The notes below the pieces were generated by a model. The model did no database searches. It worked only from the letters and a program-made list of their open reading frames with translations, and was not told where the DNA came from. From NCBI GenBank assembly GCA_964490835.1, contig CAZBEA010000073.1:1-6138 (forward strand): a stretch of 6,138 nt of DNA. Reading direction: 5' to 3'. Source of the DNA: CAZBEA01 sp964490835. Its GTDB lineage: Bacteria > Patescibacteriota > Microgenomatia > Levybacterales > GWA1-39-11. Positions within the stretch are counted from its first letter, which is position 1; the number at the start of each line of letters is the position of its first letter. Positions 5,104 through 6,138 of the stretch are shown in pieces. Position numbers and translations under genes: made by a program.

Positions 5104-5943
5104 ATGCGAGATATTACGTTGGAAGAATTATTGGAAGCAGGATGTCATTTTGGGCATCAGGTTAACCGTGCCAATCCGAGAGCAGCAGCTTTTATCTTTG
5201 AGGAACGGGACAATGTCCACATCATCAATCTTGAAAAAACCCTCGAAGGACTTTTAGAAGCAGGAAAGTATCTGATGGATCTGGCAAGTGAGGGCGGGTC
5301 AATTATTGTAGTCGGAACGAAAAGGCAGGCTCAAAATGTCGTAAAAGACACGGTAACAAAAGCTTGGAAAGACGGAGTACAAAATATTTATTTTGTAAAT
5401 TCACGATGGATCGGTGGAACACTTACCAATTATCAGGAAGTTTCAAAGAATTTCAAAAAATTGAAAGAATTGACAGAATTCATTAATACACCGGAGCTTC
5501 AAAAAGGCTATACAAAAAGAGAAGTTCTTCTTGCAACACGAGAACGAGAAAAATTACTCGCGTTTTATGAGGGGATTGCCGATCTTCCAGGGCTCCCATC
5601 AGCATTGGTAATAATTGGTACGCATCATGAAAAAACAGCGGTTGATGAGGCAGGGAAAATGGATGTTGAAACGGTCGGAATTGTTGACACAAATTCCGAT
5701 CCACGAGATGTCGACTTTGCAATCCCATCAAATGACGATGCGGTTGGAGCAATTGAGCTGATCACATCGTATTTGGTAGATGCATGGGCGGAAGGACTAA
5801 AGCAGGGAGCTGATAAAAAAGCAGCAAGCGAGAAAAAAGAAGCCGCTGCCGAAGCAAAAAAAGTGGCCAAAGAAGAAGCAGCGAAAGCAAAAGAAGAGAA
5901 AAAAGCTATTAAAACTGCCGAAAAGACAAAATCAGCAAAATAA
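5104..5943 (+). CDS. rpsB: 30S ribosomal protein S2 (uS2)
   Basis: This is a complete 279-aa protein and a clear uS2. It starts MRDITLEELLEAGCHFGHQ, the standard beginning of the family, followed by IFEERDNVHIINLEKTL (31-47), the GTKRQA motif (71-76), RWIGGTLTNY (101-110), GLPSALVIIGT (163-173) and the late signature VDTNSDP through IPSNDDA (194-213). S2 binds the small subunit between head and body and helps recruit S1 in bacteria that have it. From about residue 232 the protein has a Lys/Ala/Glu-rich tail of almost 50 residues that is low-complexity and probably a charged helix or disordered; such tails are common and vary between lineages. The ATG is preceded by a 24-nt A/T-rich stretch with no Shine-Dalgarno site, and by the predicted pseudoknot leader. 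tsf follows after 2 bp. Confidence 0.98.
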   Translation: MRDITLEELLEAGCHFGHQVNRANPRAAAFIFEERDNVHIINLEKTLEGLLEAGKYLMDLASEGGSIIVVGTKRQAQNVVKDTVTKAWKDGVQNIYFVNSRWIGGTLTNYQEVSKNFKKLKELTEFINTPELQKGYTKREVLLATREREKLLAFYEGIADLPGLPSALVIIGTHHEKTAVDEAGKMDVETVGIVDTNSDPRDVDFAIPSNDDAVGAIELITSYLVDAWAEGLKQGADKKAASEKKEAAAEAKKVAKEEAAKAKEEKKAIKTAEKTKSAK

Positions 5944-5945
5944 GT

Positions 5946-6138
5946 ATGACCATTGACGTATCACTTATCAAACAATTACGAGAAGAAACCCAAGCAGGAG
6001 TTGCCGATTGTCGTATGGCTCTTGAGGAAGCAAAAGGCGACCTTAAAGCAGCGAAGGAAATTTTGAGAAAAAAGGGTTTTGAAAAAGCTGCGAAAAAGGG
6101 CGACAGAGCAACCAATGCCGGTCTTATCGAATCGTACG
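5946..6138 (+). CDS. tsf: Elongation factor Ts, N-terminal part (cut by window edge)
   Basis: The frame is open from ATG at 5946 to the edge (64 codons). It reads MTIDVSLIKQLREETQAG, then VADCRMALEEAKGDLKAAKEIL, then RKKGFEKAAKKGDR, then TNAGLIESY. This is the N-terminal UBA-like domain and the linker into the core of EF-Ts, the nucleotide exchange factor for EF-Tu. The common T-G-A-G of the family is T-Q-A-G here. The ATG lies 2 bp after the rpsB TAA and has no Shine-Dalgarno site, so it is probably translated by coupling or re-initiation from rpsB. The rpsB-tsf order is the usual bacterial one. Confidence 0.96.
   Translation, partial: MTIDVSLIKQLREETQAGVADCRMALEEAKGDLKAAKEILRKKGFEKAAKKGDRATNAGLIESY

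Overview
The window looks like a bacterial genome or metagenome scaffold. It carries an ordinary translation operon on one side and a cell-surface gene cluster on the other. Small membrane-anchored proteins with Thr-Pro linkers, a cohesin-like beta-sandwich, a very Cys-rich secreted protein and AU-rich starts without Shine-Dalgarno sites suggest a member of the Candidate Phyla Radiation (Patescibacteria, perhaps Microgenomates-like). This placement is inference from gene style, not from a marker phylogeny. TGA is used as a stop and Trp is encoded by TGG, so the code appears standard.

Positions 1-4778 hold five minus-strand genes. In transcription order they are: a 75-aa single-pass protein with a Thr/Pro tail; a 234-aa protein with the same style of N-terminus, a TP linker and a small C-terminal domain (the two overlap by ATGA); a 774-aa secreted protein with about 72 cysteines in repeated modules; a 203-aa anchored cohesin-like protein 6 bp after it; and a von Willebrand A protein with an intact MIDAS site that runs off the left edge. 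Candidate promoters precede the first, third and fifth genes, all with an 18-bp -35/-10 spacer. Two of them place the transcription start essentially at the ATG, suggesting leaderless mRNAs. The 234-aa and VWA proteins share a nearly identical N-terminal membrane module (18 of 26 residues by eye), and the 75-aa protein has a weaker version. The simplest reading is a set of co-located surface proteins, possibly an adhesion or pilus-associated apparatus. Function is not proven by the sequence.

Positions 4900-4999 are exactly 100 N, a scaffold gap of probably arbitrary size. A possible 3' end of another minus-strand gene abuts its left side.

From 5000 onward the plus strand carries rpsB (uS2) and the start of tsf (EF-Ts), the standard bacterial pair. 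The leader begins with a consensus -10 box right after the gap. Between positions 5026 and 5079 it can fold into an H-type pseudoknot (10-bp and 7-bp stems), a good candidate for an S2 autoregulatory element. No mobile elements, tRNAs, rRNAs or CRISPR arrays are visible.
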